Source: Bacillus sp. AFS015802 (GTDB taxonomy: Bacteria; Bacillota; Bacilli; Bacillales; Bacillaceae_B). From it: a DNA stretch of 64,000 nucleotides. Shown here piece after piece: positions 26,915 through 35,733 of this stretch. The translations under genes and the position numbers were made by a program. How positions within the stretch are numbered: position 1 is the stretch's first letter; every line of letters begins with the position of its first letter. The notes beneath the pieces are model-generated. The model did not search any database and was not told the origin of the DNA. It worked only from the letters and a program-made list of their open reading frames with translations. The stretch covers positions 185,094-249,093 of the forward strand of contig NZ_NTUP01000011.1 in assembly GCF_002561455.1 (NCBI RefSeq), read 5' to 3'.

Positions 26915-27971
26915 ACATTTTCTCTCTCCCTGGTTGTTTAATCGATTGATAGAATTGCTGAAAAATCCACGAAGCATCTTCCGGTCCCGGACGTGCTTCC
27001 GGATGAAATTGAACGGAAAGGATCGGCTTATCTCTATGCTGAAGTCCTTCAAGGGAACCATCGTTGACGTTTACAAATCGCGGCTCAAGCCCCGTCCCGA
27101 TCAAACTTTCCTTATTCACGACATAATTATGGTTTTGCGAAGTAATGAAAACCTCACCCGTTTGGTTATCCATGACGGGGTGATTCGCCCCTCTGTGCCC
27201 GAATAGTAATCGGTCCGTATCCCCTCCAAGGGCAAGGGCGATCAACTGATGCCCCAGGCAGATGCCGAGTGTCGGAATCTCCATCATTTTCCCCTTCAGC
27301 TCCGGTAAGAACGTCATCATTTCCTTCGGGTCCCCGGGGCCGTTTGATAGCACCAGTCCATCGACATTCAACGGATCCAACAGCCCCAACTGATGAAAAG
27401 GGATGACCGTCACGCGGCAGTCCAATTCCAACAGACTCGTCACAATCGATTTCTTCACGCCGAAATCGACGACGGCGATATGTTTACTGCCCTTTCCCAA
27501 TTGACGGACCTGTGGAAGAGCGACTTTTTCAATTTGACCGGTGAGTTTTTCTTTGCCAGGAAGCCCTTTTGAATATGAAATACATGCATTTTGACTTCCA
27601 CCGTTACGGATCTCCTTTACGACCTGTCTTGTATCCACCCCTGTCATGAAGGGCACCTTCCACTTCAGGAGATAGTCTTTAAGGGATGAAGTGGCATGAT
27701 AATGGGAATGCACATCAGGTGACCCGAGCATGATGACCCCCTTCACCTGGGGATTGGCGCTTTCGACATCTTCCTCATTCACACCGTACTGACCGATCAG
27801 CGGATAGGTGAAAACGACGATTTGATCTTTGTAGGAGGGATCCGTAAGCACTTCCTGATATCCCGTCATCCCCGTAAAAAATACAATCTCACCCTGAATG
27901 GGATCATCCTCATCCATGAAGACTTCCCCTTTAAAGGTGCTGCCGTTTTCCAAACATAAGTAACCTGTCAT
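26907..27971 (-). CDS. carA: Carbamoyl-phosphate synthase small subunit, arginine-specific
   Basis: The 354-residue glutaminase subunit. The N-terminal domain has GEIVFFTGMTGYQEVLTDPS; the class I glutamine amidotransferase domain has LGICLGHQ with the nucleophilic Cys, and HPEA with the catalytic His. It feeds ammonia to CarB. The ATG at 27971 has GGAGGTCAT upstream. The 59-bp gap to argD contains an ARG-box-like sequence, so an internal start of transcription is possible. Confidence 0.96.
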   Translation of the reverse strand: MTGYLCLENGSTFKGEVFMDEDDPIQGEIVFFTGMTGYQEVLTDPSYKDQIVVFTYPLIGQYGVNEEDVESANPQVKGVIMLGSPDVHSHYHATSSLKDYLLKWKVPFMTGVDTRQVVKEIRNGGSQNACISYSKGLPGKEKLTGQIEKVALPQVRQLGKGSKHIAVVDFGVKKSIVTSLLELDCRVTVIPFHQLGLLDPLNVDGLVLSNGPGDPKEMMTFLPELKGKMMEIPTLGICLGHQLIALALGGDTDRLLFGHRGANHPVMDNQTGEVFITSQNHNYVVNKESLIGTGLEPRFVNVNDGSLEGLQHRDKPILSVQFHPEARPGPEDASWIFQQFYQSIKQPGREKMYA

Positions 27972-27987
27972 GAGATGACCTCCTATT

Positions 27988-28005
27988 TATGAATAAATAA
28001 TTATT
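27988..28005. promoter_or_regulatory. ARG-box-like site between argD and carA
   Basis: TATGAATAAATAATTATT fits the ARG box pattern TGAAT-N4-ATTCA except for two bases in the second half. It lies in the only sizeable gap of the operon, just upstream of the carA ribosome site, and suggests separate arginine control of carAB-argF. Confidence 0.55.
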
Positions 28006-28030
28006 TTTTAGTATTTTTATACATTTGTAT

Positions 28031-29194
28031 TTAAAAAATTTTAGTAGGCTTTGCGTGTTGCCTGATGGTACTGATCAAAATGTGAAGAGCCTGATCAAGT
28101 TCATCATAGGTAACGGTTAACGGTGGTAGTAACCGGATCACATGCGCTCCTGCCGGAAGGGTTAACAATCCATTGTGACGGAGCTCATTTATGATGTCTT
28201 TTACTTCCCTGTCGAAGGAGATGCCGATCATAAAACCGATCCCTTTTATCTCTTGTACGATTTGATTCCCTTGGAGCTGGACGATCAGTTCTTTCATAAA
28301 ATACTCCGATTTATGTTGAACACCTTTGAGGAACCCTTCATCGAAAACCGTTTCCATGGTCGCCTTCGCTGCCGCCATTGCTAACGGATTCCCTCCGAAT
28401 GTTGATCCGTGGGTCCCAGGTGAAAAGGAAGGGATGAGTGCTTCCTTCCCCATCATGGCTCCCACGGGAAAGCCGCTTCCGAGTCCTTTTGCCGCCGTGA
28501 CGATATCCGGATCCAGGGAATAATGCTGATAAGCAAACGGCAACCCTGTACGCCCCGCCCCTGTCTGGACTTCATCGATGATGAGTAACGCACCCAGTTC
28601 CCTGCACTTTGCTTCCACCGCCTGCAAAAAGGAAAGAGTCCCCGGATTGACGCCCCCTTCTCCCTGAATCACTTCGAGCATGATGGCCGCCACATCGTTA
28701 TCTTTCACTTCTGAAAGGGTATGTTCGTCGTTATAAGGAAGATAGTCGAAGGTCGGCAGGAGCGGGCCGAATCCACTATGGATCTTCTCTTGACCCGTCG
28801 CACTCATCGTAGCAAAGGTCCGGCCGTGAAAGGATTGCTTGAATGTCAGGATCTTTGTTTTCCCCGTATGCTTCCTGGCCAGTTTAATCGCCGCTTCATT
28901 CGCTTCCGCTCCGCTGTTACAAAAGAAGACGGCATCCAGACCGCTTGCCGAAGTGAGGAGCGCGGCGGCCTCTTCCTGCTTTGTAATGGGAAACAGGTTG
29001 GATACATGCCAAAGTTCATCCATTTGTTTTTCCACGGCTTCTTTCACGACGGAAGGGGAATGCCCTAAGTTACAAACGGCGATACCTGAAATGAAATCCA
29101 AATAGGATCGACCGTTGCGATCCTTTACCTCTGTGCCTTTTCCCGAAATCAATTCAATGTCTAATCGACTATACGTAGGGAATACATGACTCAT
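28031..29194 (-). CDS. argD: Acetylornithine aminotransferase
   Basis: The 387-residue PLP enzyme transaminates N-acetylglutamate semialdehyde. Class III aminotransferase features are visible: [46 protein letters not shown] and the PLP lysine in [13 protein letters not shown]. The ATG at 29194 overlaps the argB stop (ATGA) and has AGAGGT upstream; the longer open frame to 29266 lies in argB and is not conserved. Confidence 0.95.
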   Translation of the reverse strand: MSHVFPTYSRLDIELISGKGTEVKDRNGRSYLDFISGIAVCNLGHSPSVVKEAVEKQMDELWHVSNLFPITKQEEAAALLTSASGLDAVFFCNSGAEANEAAIKLARKHTGKTKILTFKQSFHGRTFATMSATGQEKIHSGFGPLLPTFDYLPYNDEHTLSEVKDNDVAAIMLEVIQGEGGVNPGTLSFLQAVEAKCRELGALLIIDEVQTGAGRTGLPFAYQHYSLDPDIVTAAKGLGSGFPVGAMMGKEALIPSFSPGTHGSTFGGNPLAMAAAKATMETVFDEGFLKGVQHKSEYFMKELIVQLQGNQIVQEIKGIGFMIGISFDREVKDIINELRHNGLLTLPAGAHVIRLLPPLTVTYDELDQALHILISTIRQHAKPTKIF

Positions 29195-29997
29195 ATCGCT
29201 ACCTCTTTTCCTTCTGTTATCCGTGTACCGATCATTTTTCCGTCCTGGATGATGGAGTCCTGACATCCGACGATCATCACTTCCTTTATATTCTCGTTCA
29301 GAACCGATAGAGCCGCCTGAACCTTAGGAATCATCCCGCCGTAGATCACGCCGGATTCGATATATTGATGAATGGCCTCTTTTGTTACACGTGAAACAAG
29401 TTCACCGTCTTTCAATATTCCTGGCACATCCGTGACAAACAGTAATTTTTCAGCGTTCAGGGCCTTGGCGATGGCTGAAGCTGCCAGGTCCGCATTCACA
29501 TTTACCCTTACTCCTTCTTTGGTGACAGCAAGGGGGGCGATGACCGGTAAGTAATTCAATGATAGGAGATTGTGAAGCAGCGTAAGGTTTACCTCCTCAA
29601 TCTGGCCGACAAACCCGAGGGATTCCTCGTCAACGAATCGGGCCTTTAATAACCCGGCATCGTATCCGCTTAATCCGATGGCGTTTACCCCTTCCCTGTT
29701 GAGTTCATGGATCAATTCGCTATTCACCTTACCCTTTAGCATCTGCTCAGCGATGGTGAAAACATCCTCCGTGGTTTTACGCTGTCCATTAATGAAGGTT
29801 GACTGTATTCCAAGCTTCTTGAGTGTTGCCGTAATATCCGGTCCCCCGCCGTGTACAAGGACCACATGGCAGCGCTGCTGAAGATCTTTCATACTTTGAT
29901 AGAAAAGGGAGGATAGCTTAGACATGACACTCCCTCCCAGCTTCACCATGATCACCGGCTTATGTTCGGTAACTTGCATTGATTTTGACGTAATCAT
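29191..29997 (-). CDS. argB: Acetylglutamate kinase
   Basis: A kinase of the amino acid kinase fold, converting N-acetylglutamate to its phosphate. [12 protein letters not shown] and [17 protein letters not shown] are the phosphate and substrate loops; [13 protein letters not shown] and [12 protein letters not shown] complete the ATP site. The start is uncertain: ATG at 29997 has GGGGGTG upstream at a long spacing, while ATG at 29979 would give a more usual N-terminus but has no clear site. Either start lies inside the end of argJ. Confidence 0.94.
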   Translation of the reverse strand: MITSKSMQVTEHKPVIMVKLGGSVMSKLSSLFYQSMKDLQQRCHVVLVHGGGPDITATLKKLGIQSTFINGQRKTTEDVFTIAEQMLKGKVNSELIHELNREGVNAIGLSGYDAGLLKARFVDEESLGFVGQIEEVNLTLLHNLLSLNYLPVIAPLAVTKEGVRVNVNADLAASAIAKALNAEKLLFVTDVPGILKDGELVSRVTKEAIHQYIESGVIYGGMIPKVQAALSVLNENIKEVMIVGCQDSIIQDGKMIGTRITEGKEVAI

Positions 29998-31186
29998 ACG
30001 TAAGATCGCACCCCCAGGCTTTTCCTATTCCTTCTCCACTATGGAGGAATACAGAGATGATCACATGTTCAGCTTGCATATACCCGCTGACTCCTTCTTC
30101 ATTGAAGGGTTGAGGGGTGCCGTTTGAAAATACGAGTGTGTCCCCGATGCGGATATCACATTGTCGAGGGTTGAGCTTGATTCCGCTATGTCCCATGGCG
30201 CCGACGATTCTCCCCCAGTTCGGATCTCCACCGAAAAGGGCCGTCTTCACTAAATTGGAACCGACGATCTTTTTTGCTAAAACATTGGCGTCATGCCGGG
30301 ATTGGGCTCCGGTCACCTGCACTTCCACCAGTTTGGTCGCACCTTCACCATCCCTTGCGATTTGTTTCGCCAGGTCTTCGCATACACGGGTCAATCCCTC
30401 TTGAAAATGGGTCCAATCAGGATGGCCTTCGTCGAGGGCCTCATGCTCCACCATTCCATTTGCCATGCTGATGACCATATCGTTGGTGGACGTTTCCCCA
30501 TCCACGGTGATTTGATTAAAGGATTGGTCGATGGCGGTTTTAAGTGCTCTCTGTAACACATCCGATGAAATAGTGGCGTCTGTTGTAATAAAGCCGAGCA
30601 TGGTGGCCATATTTGGGTGGATCATTCCAGATCCTTTTGCACACCCTCCGATGGTGACGGCTTTTCCATCGATCATGACCTGACAGCAGGACGTTTTCTC
30701 GACTGTATCCGTCGTGAGGATGGCCTGCTGGAAAGACTGTGCACCTTCCGGATTCGCCTCGACCTTGATGTCGGTGCAGCCCTTTTCCATCTTTTCCATC
30801 GGAAGCCATTCACCGATGACGCCTGTGGAGGCAACGGCTACATACTCTTCTGGAATCTGAAATCGTTTCGCAATCCATTCCCTTGTTTGATAGGCATCCT
30901 TCAACCCTTGTTCACCCGTACACGCATTTGCGATGGCACTGTTTACCACTATGGCCTGAAGCGTATGAGACTGAGTGATGCTATCCTGCGTGACTTTGAG
31001 GGGAGCCGCTTGAAAATGACTTTGCGTGTAGACCGCTCCGCATTGTGCGGGTTTCTCACTGTAAATGACCCCGAAATCTTTCTTTGCATATCGCAGACCC
31101 GTATGCATCCCGCCTGCCTTGTATCCTAAAGGCGACAGAATCGTTCCTCCCTTGACAGGTTGAACCAACTTTTCTTTTAGCTTCAA
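29960..31186 (-). CDS. argJ: Bifunctional ornithine acetyltransferase / N-acetylglutamate synthase
   Basis: The 408-residue ArgJ recycles the acetyl group from acetylornithine to glutamate. The self-cleavage site is in HPNMATMLGF, where Thr becomes the N-terminal nucleophile of the beta chain; GCAKGSGMI precedes it. Length fits the bifunctional form. The start is TTG at 31186 behind AGGAGGGG (31193-31200). It lies 13 bp after argC and overlaps argB. Confidence 0.96.
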   Translation of the reverse strand: MKLKEKLVQPVKGGTILSPLGYKAGGMHTGLRYAKKDFGVIYSEKPAQCGAVYTQSHFQAAPLKVTQDSITQSHTLQAIVVNSAIANACTGEQGLKDAYQTREWIAKRFQIPEEYVAVASTGVIGEWLPMEKMEKGCTDIKVEANPEGAQSFQQAILTTDTVEKTSCCQVMIDGKAVTIGGCAKGSGMIHPNMATMLGFITTDATISSDVLQRALKTAIDQSFNQITVDGETSTNDMVISMANGMVEHEALDEGHPDWTHFQEGLTRVCEDLAKQIARDGEGATKLVEVQVTGAQSRHDANVLAKKIVGSNLVKTALFGGDPNWGRIVGAMGHSGIKLNPRQCDIRIGDTLVFSNGTPQPFNEEGVSGYMQAEHVIISVFLHSGEGIGKAWGCDLTYDYVKINASYRT

Positions 31187-31199
31187 TGATCTTCCCCTC

Positions 31200-32234
31200 C
31201 TATGGATAAATTGGATAGTGATGAAGCCCGGTCGTCTCGTCTATCCCAAGCATCACGTTCATATTTTGAACCGCCTGACCTGCCGCTCCCTTGATCAAGT
31301 TATCGATCACCGAGACCACCGTCACCCGATTCGTACGTGAATCGGCTTTGATGGATAGATCACAGAAATTCGTGCCGAATACTTCTTTCGTACCCGGGAA
31401 CTGCCCGGCGGGTCGGACCCTGATGAAGGGATGCCCTTCATAATAGCTTTGATAGTGGGTATGTAGCTTCTCGGTGGTGAGGGTGCTCTTTAACTCTGCG
31501 TACATCGTCACCATGATCCCCCTGGTCATGGGAATGAGATGGGTTGTAAAGGTGATCGGTCCTGCTTCACTGCTCCATTCCTTCAGCTGTTGTTCGATTT
31601 CAGGGGTATGCTGATGCTGATGAACTTTATAGATTCGTAGATTTTCCTGCGTCTCGGAGAAGTGACTGGATTGCGCCGCTTTCCTTCCCGCCCCGGATAA
31701 TCCCGTCTTTGCATCGATAATCAGGGAATGAGGATCCATTAGCTCTTGTTGAAAAAGCGGGGCCAATCCCAGCAGCGTTGCCGTCGGGAAGCAGCCTGGA
31801 TTCGCGATCAGGTCCGCTTCACGGATTGCCTGACGGTTGATTTCAGTCAGTCCATAAACAGCTTTGTCCAGGATATCCTGTGGTGCCGCTTCTCCCTTAT
31901 ACCATTCTTCATATGCACCCTGATCCTTTAAGCGCAGATCGCCGGATAGATCAATCACCTTTGCCTTTTTCCCGATGATCTTTTGAGTTAATTCCTTTGA
32001 GACACCGGATGGCACTGCCAGGAAGACGAAATCCAGCTGCTGCATCTCCTTGATACTGATTGGCTGCACTTTTTCATGGGAAAGACCGGATAGATGGGGA
32101 TACTGTTCCACATATGGACTCTCTTCCAGAGAAGATGAATACAAAATACAATCATTCACATTAGGGTGATTTGACAACAGGCGGTACAACTCCACACCAC
32201 TATACCCGGTACTACCAACAATACCAACATTCAA
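31200..32234 (-). CDS. argC: N-acetyl-gamma-glutamyl-phosphate reductase
   Basis: The 344-residue NADPH-dependent reductase is the first gene of the arginine operon. VGIVGSTGYSGVELYRLL is the nucleotide-binding start; the catalytic cysteine is in ANPGCFPTATLLGL, and HQHTPEIEQ supplies the substrate histidine. A sigma-A promoter overlapping two ARG boxes lies 40-80 bp upstream. Confidence 0.97.
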   Translation of the reverse strand: MNVGIVGSTGYSGVELYRLLSNHPNVNDCILYSSSLEESPYVEQYPHLSGLSHEKVQPISIKEMQQLDFVFLAVPSGVSKELTQKIIGKKAKVIDLSGDLRLKDQGAYEEWYKGEAAPQDILDKAVYGLTEINRQAIREADLIANPGCFPTATLLGLAPLFQQELMDPHSLIIDAKTGLSGAGRKAAQSSHFSETQENLRIYKVHQHQHTPEIEQQLKEWSSEAGPITFTTHLIPMTRGIMVTMYAELKSTLTTEKLHTHYQSYYEGHPFIRVRPAGQFPGTKEVFGTNFCDLSIKADSRTNRVTVVSVIDNLIKGAAGQAVQNMNVMLGIDETTGLHHYPIYP

Positions 32235-32272
32235 AACCCATCACCTCAGACAATAAATTTAAATTAGGTCTA

Positions 32273-32301
32273 ATTATATGAGTGTATATTAATAAAATCA
32301 A
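32273..32301 (-). promoter_or_regulatory. Sigma-A promoter of the arginine operon
   Basis: On the minus strand the -35 TTGATT (32296-32301) and -10 TATAAT (32273-32278) are separated by exactly 17 bp. The start of transcription should fall near 32266, about 32 bp before the argC start codon. Confidence 0.85.
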
Positions 32302-32316
32302 TAGTATATTTATAAA
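32284..32316. promoter_or_regulatory. Tandem ArgR (AhrC) operator boxes
   Basis: Two near-identical 13-mers, GTATATTAATAAA (32284-32296) and GTATATTTATAAA (32304-32316), start 20 bp apart and cover the -35 and spacer of the argC promoter. ArgR hexamers bind paired 18-bp boxes about 3 bp apart, so spacing and place fit repression by arginine. Confidence 0.7.
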
Positions 32317-32370
32317 TTTTTCTATAAAGTTACTTTATTCACATATTCACTCCGATAGTACCAGAAACAA

Positions 32371-32409
32371 ATAAAGGTCCGTCCCTCGCTGTGAGGGACG
32401 GACCTTTAT
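32371..32409 (-). terminator. Terminator of aceA built from two inverted 13-bp motifs
   Basis: AAAGGTCCGTCCCTC (32373-32387), loop GCTGT, GAGGGACGGACCTTT (32393-32407): a 15-bp perfect stem with A/T runs outside. It lies 19 bases after the aceA stop and is the only terminator visible for the operon. Confidence 0.88.
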
Positions 32410-32425
32410 TAATATAGAAATACGA

Positions 32426-33706
32426 TTAGAACTGAGCTGCCTCTGTCGATCCTTTTAAAGCGGTTGTGGAAGAGGTTCCACCTGAGATCACCATCGATAC
32501 CTCATCAAAGTAACCCGTTCCGACTTCACGCTGATGTCGTGTAGCGGAATATCCGTGCTTTTCGCTTGCAAACTCTGCTTCCTGAAGCTGTGAATAAGCA
32601 GCCATCCCACGATCTTTGTAGCCCCTTGCAAGCTCGAACATACTGTGGTTGAGTGCGTGGAAGCCGGCAAGTGTGACGAACTGGAATTTATAGCCCATTT
32701 TACCAAGCTCCACTTGGAATTTGGCGATTGTTTCATCGTCCAATTTCTTCTTCCAGTTAAAGGATGGCGAACAGTTATATGCCAGTAATTTACCTGGATG
32801 TTCAGCATGGATCGCCTCTGCAAATCGTCGTGCTTCTTCAAGATTCGGTTCAGACGTTTCACACCACACAAGATCCGCATAAGGAGCATATGCAAGACCT
32901 CTTGCGATGGCTTGATCAAGTCCTGCGTTTGTACGGAAGAAGCCTTCCGGTGTACGGTCCCCCGTAATGAACTGCGCATCATAAGGATCGACATCGCTTG
33001 TGATCAAGTCCGCGGCATTTGCATCCGTACGTGCAACGATTAACGTCGGCACACCCATTACATCTGAAGCGAGACGGGCGGAAATAAGGTTCTTAACAGC
33101 CGTTTGGGTAGGAAGAAGAACTTTCCCTCCCAGATGACCGCACTTCTTCTCAGAAGAAAGCTGATCCTCAAAGTGGACGGCAGAAGCCCCTGCTTCAATC
33201 ATCCCCTTCATTAATTCGAACACGTTCAACTGGCCTCCGAAGCCTGCTTCTGCATCGGCCACGATCGGCACGAACCAATCGATCGATTCGTCCCCTTCTA
33301 CATAATGGACCTGATCGGCACGCTGAAGGGCCTGGTTGATCCTCTTCACGACAGATGGTACGGAGTTTGCCGGGTACAGACTTTGATCGGGATACATATG
33401 TCCCGATAAATTGGCATCCGCTGCAACCTGCCAGCCGCTTAGATAGATTGCTTTCAGCCCGGCTCTCACCTGTTGGACAGCCTGATTCCCCGTCAGGGCG
33501 CCAAGGGCATTGATATAATCTTCCTCGTGAAGGAGATTCCACAATTTCTCAGAACCACGGCGGGCAAGAGTGTGCTCGATATCGATCGATCCCCTTAAAC
33601 GAATAACATCTTCAGCGGAGTAAGGACGGGTGACGCCCTTCCATCGTTGATCCATTTCCCAGTTTTCCTGTAATGCGGTTACACGTTCGTTATTTGCTTT
33701 TACCAT
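32426..33706 (-). CDS. aceA: Isocitrate lyase
   Basis: The 426-residue enzyme splits isocitrate to glyoxylate and succinate. The catalytic segment [11 protein letters not shown] (about 191-201) with the essential Cys is present, as are [21 protein letters not shown] and [10 protein letters not shown]. Length suits the bacterial form. The ATG has AAAAGGGAGAGG upstream. aceB lies 180 bp upstream on the same strand. B. subtilis 168 lacks this pathway. Confidence 0.97.
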   Translation of the reverse strand: MVKANNERVTALQENWEMDQRWKGVTRPYSAEDVIRLRGSIDIEHTLARRGSEKLWNLLHEEDYINALGALTGNQAVQQVRAGLKAIYLSGWQVAADANLSGHMYPDQSLYPANSVPSVVKRINQALQRADQVHYVEGDESIDWFVPIVADAEAGFGGQLNVFELMKGMIEAGASAVHFEDQLSSEKKCGHLGGKVLLPTQTAVKNLISARLASDVMGVPTLIVARTDANAADLITSDVDPYDAQFITGDRTPEGFFRTNAGLDQAIARGLAYAPYADLVWCETSEPNLEEARRFAEAIHAEHPGKLLAYNCSPSFNWKKKLDDETIAKFQVELGKMGYKFQFVTLAGFHALNHSMFELARGYKDRGMAAYSQLQEAEFASEKHGYSATRHQREVGTGYFDEVSMVISGGTSSTTALKGSTEAAQF

Positions 33707-33785
33707 TTAAAACCTCTCCCTTTTATCGTTTTTTTATGAGCATTGAGCGGTGTACGTTCGGTATATCGTCTTGCCCCGGTGCCTG

Positions 33786-33887
33786 GGGTCCGTCCCTCAT
33801 CCCACTGAAGTGGTAGTAGGCTGAAGTGTTTTTACCTGCTATGTCAACGTTTACATGGCTGTCATTTTACTTGCAGGTCCGTCCCTC
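33786..33887. repeat. Two direct copies of the 13-bp motif between aceB and aceA
   Basis: GGGTCCGTCCCTC at 33786-33798 and AGGTCCGTCCCTC at 33875-33887 are 89 bp apart in the same orientation. The right copy includes one base of the aceB stop codon (TAG at 33887-33889). Confidence 0.88.
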
Positions 33888-35476
33888 TAAAGAATTTTAT
33901 AGCCCGGGATGGTGAGGAAGTCTGTGAATTGGTCGTTCTGGATGAGCTGGTCGAATAGGTCGACGGCTTCCGGGAAACGACGGTCTTTGTAGGATTCCTC
34001 CCCGTATTGGCTTTTGAGTTTCGTCAGTTCTTCTTGCTTAAGTAATTCGTAAAGCTCCAGGGTGATGTTCCGCCCGTCTGCCAGGATCCCTTTCGGATGA
34101 CGGATCCATTGCCATAGCTGGGCACGTGAAATTTCTGCCGTCGCGACATCTTCCATCAGGTTGTGAATCGGAGCCGCCCCTTGGCCGCTCAGCCACGAAG
34201 AAATGTATTGAACGCCGACATTAATATTCAAACGGACTCCTTCTTCCGTTATCTCCCCTTGAGGAACCTCCAGAAGATCCTGTTCCGACACTTCCAGATC
34301 CACTAATGTTTTCTCATCGATCTGGTTCGCCTTTTTCATCTCCTGATTGAACACGTCCATGGCAACAGGGACGAGTCCTGGATGTGCGACCCACGTACCA
34401 TCGTGCCCATCACGCGCTTCCCTTTCTTTATCCGATTTCACCTTATTGAACGCTTCTTCGTTCTTGACCGGATCATTCTTGACAGGGATCTGCGCGGCCA
34501 TTCCGCCAATCGCAGGGGCTCCCCTTCTGTGACAGGTCTTAATCGTGAGCAGGGAATACGCTCTCATAAACGGCGCTGTCATCGTGACTGATGAACGATC
34601 AGGGAGAATCACATGTTCCTGCTCCCGGAGTTTTTTGATATAGCTGAAGATATAATCCCATCGTCCACAGTTCAACCCGGCTGAATGCTCCTTTAACTCA
34701 TAAAGGATTTCATCCATTTCAAATGCGGCCGTGATGGTTTCGATGAGGACCGTCGCCTTGATCGTCCCCTGGGGAATCCCCACATATTCTTGTGCAAACA
34801 CAAACACATCATTCCAAAATCGTGCTTCTTGGTGACTTTCTAATTTAGGTAGGTAAAAATAAGGGCCTTTATTCGTAGAGGTTAAATGAGTCGCATTATG
34901 GAAAAAGAATAAGCCAAAGTCTACAAGACTTGCCGATAGTGGGGTCCCATCCAGTTCGATATGTTTCTCTTCCAGGTGAAGTCCCCTTGGTCTGACGATT
35001 AATACGGCATGATCCCGTTTCAATTCATAACGCTTCCCGTTTGTTTCGAAATCGATCGTGTGGTGTACTGCATCTCTGAGGTTGATTTGTCCTTCGATGA
35101 GGTTGTTCCATGTTGGTGAGGTGGCATCTTCAAAACATGCCATAAAACATTTCGCCCCGGAGTTGAGGGCATTGATGACCATCTTGCGATCAACCGGGCC
35201 GGTAATTTCCACCCTTCGATCCTGCAGGGCTTTCGGAATCGGAGCGACTTTCCACTCACTTTGTCGAATTGACTCTGTTTCAGGCAAAAAGTGAGGAAGT
35301 TCCCCTCCATTGATCCGTTCCTGCTTCTTCTCCCTGTTCTGTAACAGCTCGTTGCGTTTATCCCGGAACCTGCGCTCCAACTGTTCTAAAAACTGTAATG
35401 CCTCAGGGGATAAAATGTTTTCAAATCCGGGTCTAATTTCCCCTGTTACCTTGATACCAACCATTTTGGTGGACAT
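33887..35476 (-). CDS. aceB: Malate synthase A
   Basis: The 529-residue class A malate synthase condenses glyoxylate with acetyl-CoA. The family segments LIVRPRGLHLEEKHI, KATVLIETITAAFEMDEILYE, CGRWDYIFSYIKK and HDGTWVAHPGL are present in order. Length is standard. With aceA it lets the cell grow on acetate or fatty acids. The ATG is preceded by GAAGGAGTGA. The promoter region has a long dyad (35517-35558). Confidence 0.97.
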   Translation of the reverse strand: MSTKMVGIKVTGEIRPGFENILSPEALQFLEQLERRFRDKRNELLQNREKKQERINGGELPHFLPETESIRQSEWKVAPIPKALQDRRVEITGPVDRKMVINALNSGAKCFMACFEDATSPTWNNLIEGQINLRDAVHHTIDFETNGKRYELKRDHAVLIVRPRGLHLEEKHIELDGTPLSASLVDFGLFFFHNATHLTSTNKGPYFYLPKLESHQEARFWNDVFVFAQEYVGIPQGTIKATVLIETITAAFEMDEILYELKEHSAGLNCGRWDYIFSYIKKLREQEHVILPDRSSVTMTAPFMRAYSLLTIKTCHRRGAPAIGGMAAQIPVKNDPVKNEEAFNKVKSDKEREARDGHDGTWVAHPGLVPVAMDVFNQEMKKANQIDEKTLVDLEVSEQDLLEVPQGEITEEGVRLNINVGVQYISSWLSGQGAAPIHNLMEDVATAEISRAQLWQWIRHPKGILADGRNITLELYELLKQEELTKLKSQYGEESYKDRRFPEAVDLFDQLIQNDQFTDFLTIPGYKIL

Positions 35477-35516
35477 AGAACCTATTCACTCCTTCGACGT
35501 ATTAAACAAATCTTAT

Positions 35517-35558
35517 TGTTATAATACAGATTAATTATCATGTTTGTATTGTATAACA
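35517..35558. promoter_or_regulatory. Dyad in the aceBA promoter region
   Basis: TGTTATAATACA (35517-35528) and TGTATTGTATAACA (35545-35558) form an imperfect inverted repeat with 16 bp between. It lies 41-82 bp upstream of the aceB start and overlaps likely -10 sequences on the minus strand (TATACAAT). A regulator site is likely; which regulator is unknown. Confidence 0.5.
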
Positions 35559-35663
35559 GCATCCGTTAAATTGGAACACTTTTTTCAGAATTTTCATTCG
35601 ACAATTTTCGCAACCTATCAAGAATGAGCATCCCCTGCATCAGAATTCCCAGGACCATGGAAC

Positions 35664-35718
35664 ACAAAAAAAGAGGTCCGTCCCTCAGCCACCAATAAGT
35701 GACGAGGGACGGACCTCT
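35664..35718 (-). terminator. Terminator of putP built from two inverted 13-bp motifs
   Basis: AGAGGTCCGTCCCTC (35672-35686) and GAGGGACGGACCTCT (35704-35718) form a 15-bp perfect stem over a 17-base loop, with seven As outside (T run on the minus strand). It lies 16 bases after the putP stop. Confidence 0.88.
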
Positions 35719-35733
35719 TACGATAAAGGCAAT

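Noticed and set aside
23837..27061. Longer carB with 49 extra N-terminal residues
   Set aside because: The extension overlaps carA, is not conserved and the inner ATG at 26914 has the proper ribosome site.
30617..31129. 170-codon frame opposite argJ
   Set aside because: Antisense shadow of a conserved gene.
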